Source: a bacterium
Lineage (GTDB): Bacteria; Patescibacteriota; Minisyncoccia; Phycocordibacterales; PALSA-1337
DNA length: 11,702 bases
Direction of reading: 5' to 3'
NCBI GenBank assembly: GCA_030648705.1
Contig: JAUSHF010000016.1
Coordinates: 1 to 11,702 of the forward strand
The position numbers and the translations under genes were made by a program. The first letter of the stretch is position 1. Each line of letters starts with the position of its first letter. Positions 11,666-11,702 of the stretch are shown piece by piece. Below the pieces are notes generated by a model. That model was given only the letters and a program-made list of their open reading frames with translations. It was not told the DNA's origin and made no database searches.

Positions 11666-11685
11666 CAATGCCGCGCTCTTTTTTT
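11654..11685 (+). terminator. Strong intrinsic terminator of the second cassette
   Basis: AGAGCGCGG (11654-11662) pairs perfectly with CCGCGCTCT (11671-11679) around an 8-nt loop, followed directly by a run of T (11679-11685). This is a textbook rho-independent terminator. Confidence 0.92.
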
Positions 11686-11702
11686 ATTTATAGAGCAAAT
11701 TT

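Overview
The window most resembles a chromosomal segment of a Candidate Phyla Radiation bacterium (Patescibacteria, probably the Parcubacteria/Paceibacteria side). This is inferred from compact housekeeping proteins (a 194-aa EF-Ts, a 327-aa RF1, a zinc-free type B L31 and a TL5-type L25), many small membrane proteins of unknown function, an AT-rich background and almost no Shine-Dalgarno sites. UGA is used as a stop (the gene at 241..750 ends in TGA), so the code is not the recoded one of Gracilibacteria. I cannot place it more finely without a search.

Layout, left to right. A minus-strand gene is cut by the left edge. A small HEAGH membrane metalloprotease-like gene (minus) then faces a plus-strand pair, a processive family 2 glycosyltransferase and an overlapping membrane-anchored CxxC protein. 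An HNH nuclease, tRNA-Thr(UGT), a small membrane protein, tsf and rpsB follow on the minus strand. rpsB and a divergent NYN-domain nuclease gene share one palindromic -35 hexamer. Next comes a high-GC small membrane-protein cassette with a near-consensus promoter and a strong terminator. A minus-strand block holds rpmE2, prfA and a DUF948-like/YtxH-like pair. Further minus-strand genes are a secreted coiled-coil lytic transglycosylase and rplY. A 121-bp palindromic, MITE-like element separates rplY from a two-TM protein gene on the plus strand. A second high-GC cassette closes the window.

Functions group into translation (rpsB, tsf, prfA, rpmE2, rplY, tRNA-Thr), envelope (glycosyltransferase, CxxC protein, lytic transglycosylase, metalloprotease-like protein, DUF948/YtxH-like pair) and nucleic acid enzymes (HNH, NYN). 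Most genes have an extended -10 (TGnTAnnnT) and no Shine-Dalgarno. In five of them the -10 ends only 6 to 8 nt before the start codon, which predicts leaderless mRNAs. The two high-GC cassettes and the palindromic element look acquired and are the least explained parts. No CRISPR array, integron, complete insertion sequence or recognisable origin was seen. No gene-free stretch exceeds about 210 bases.
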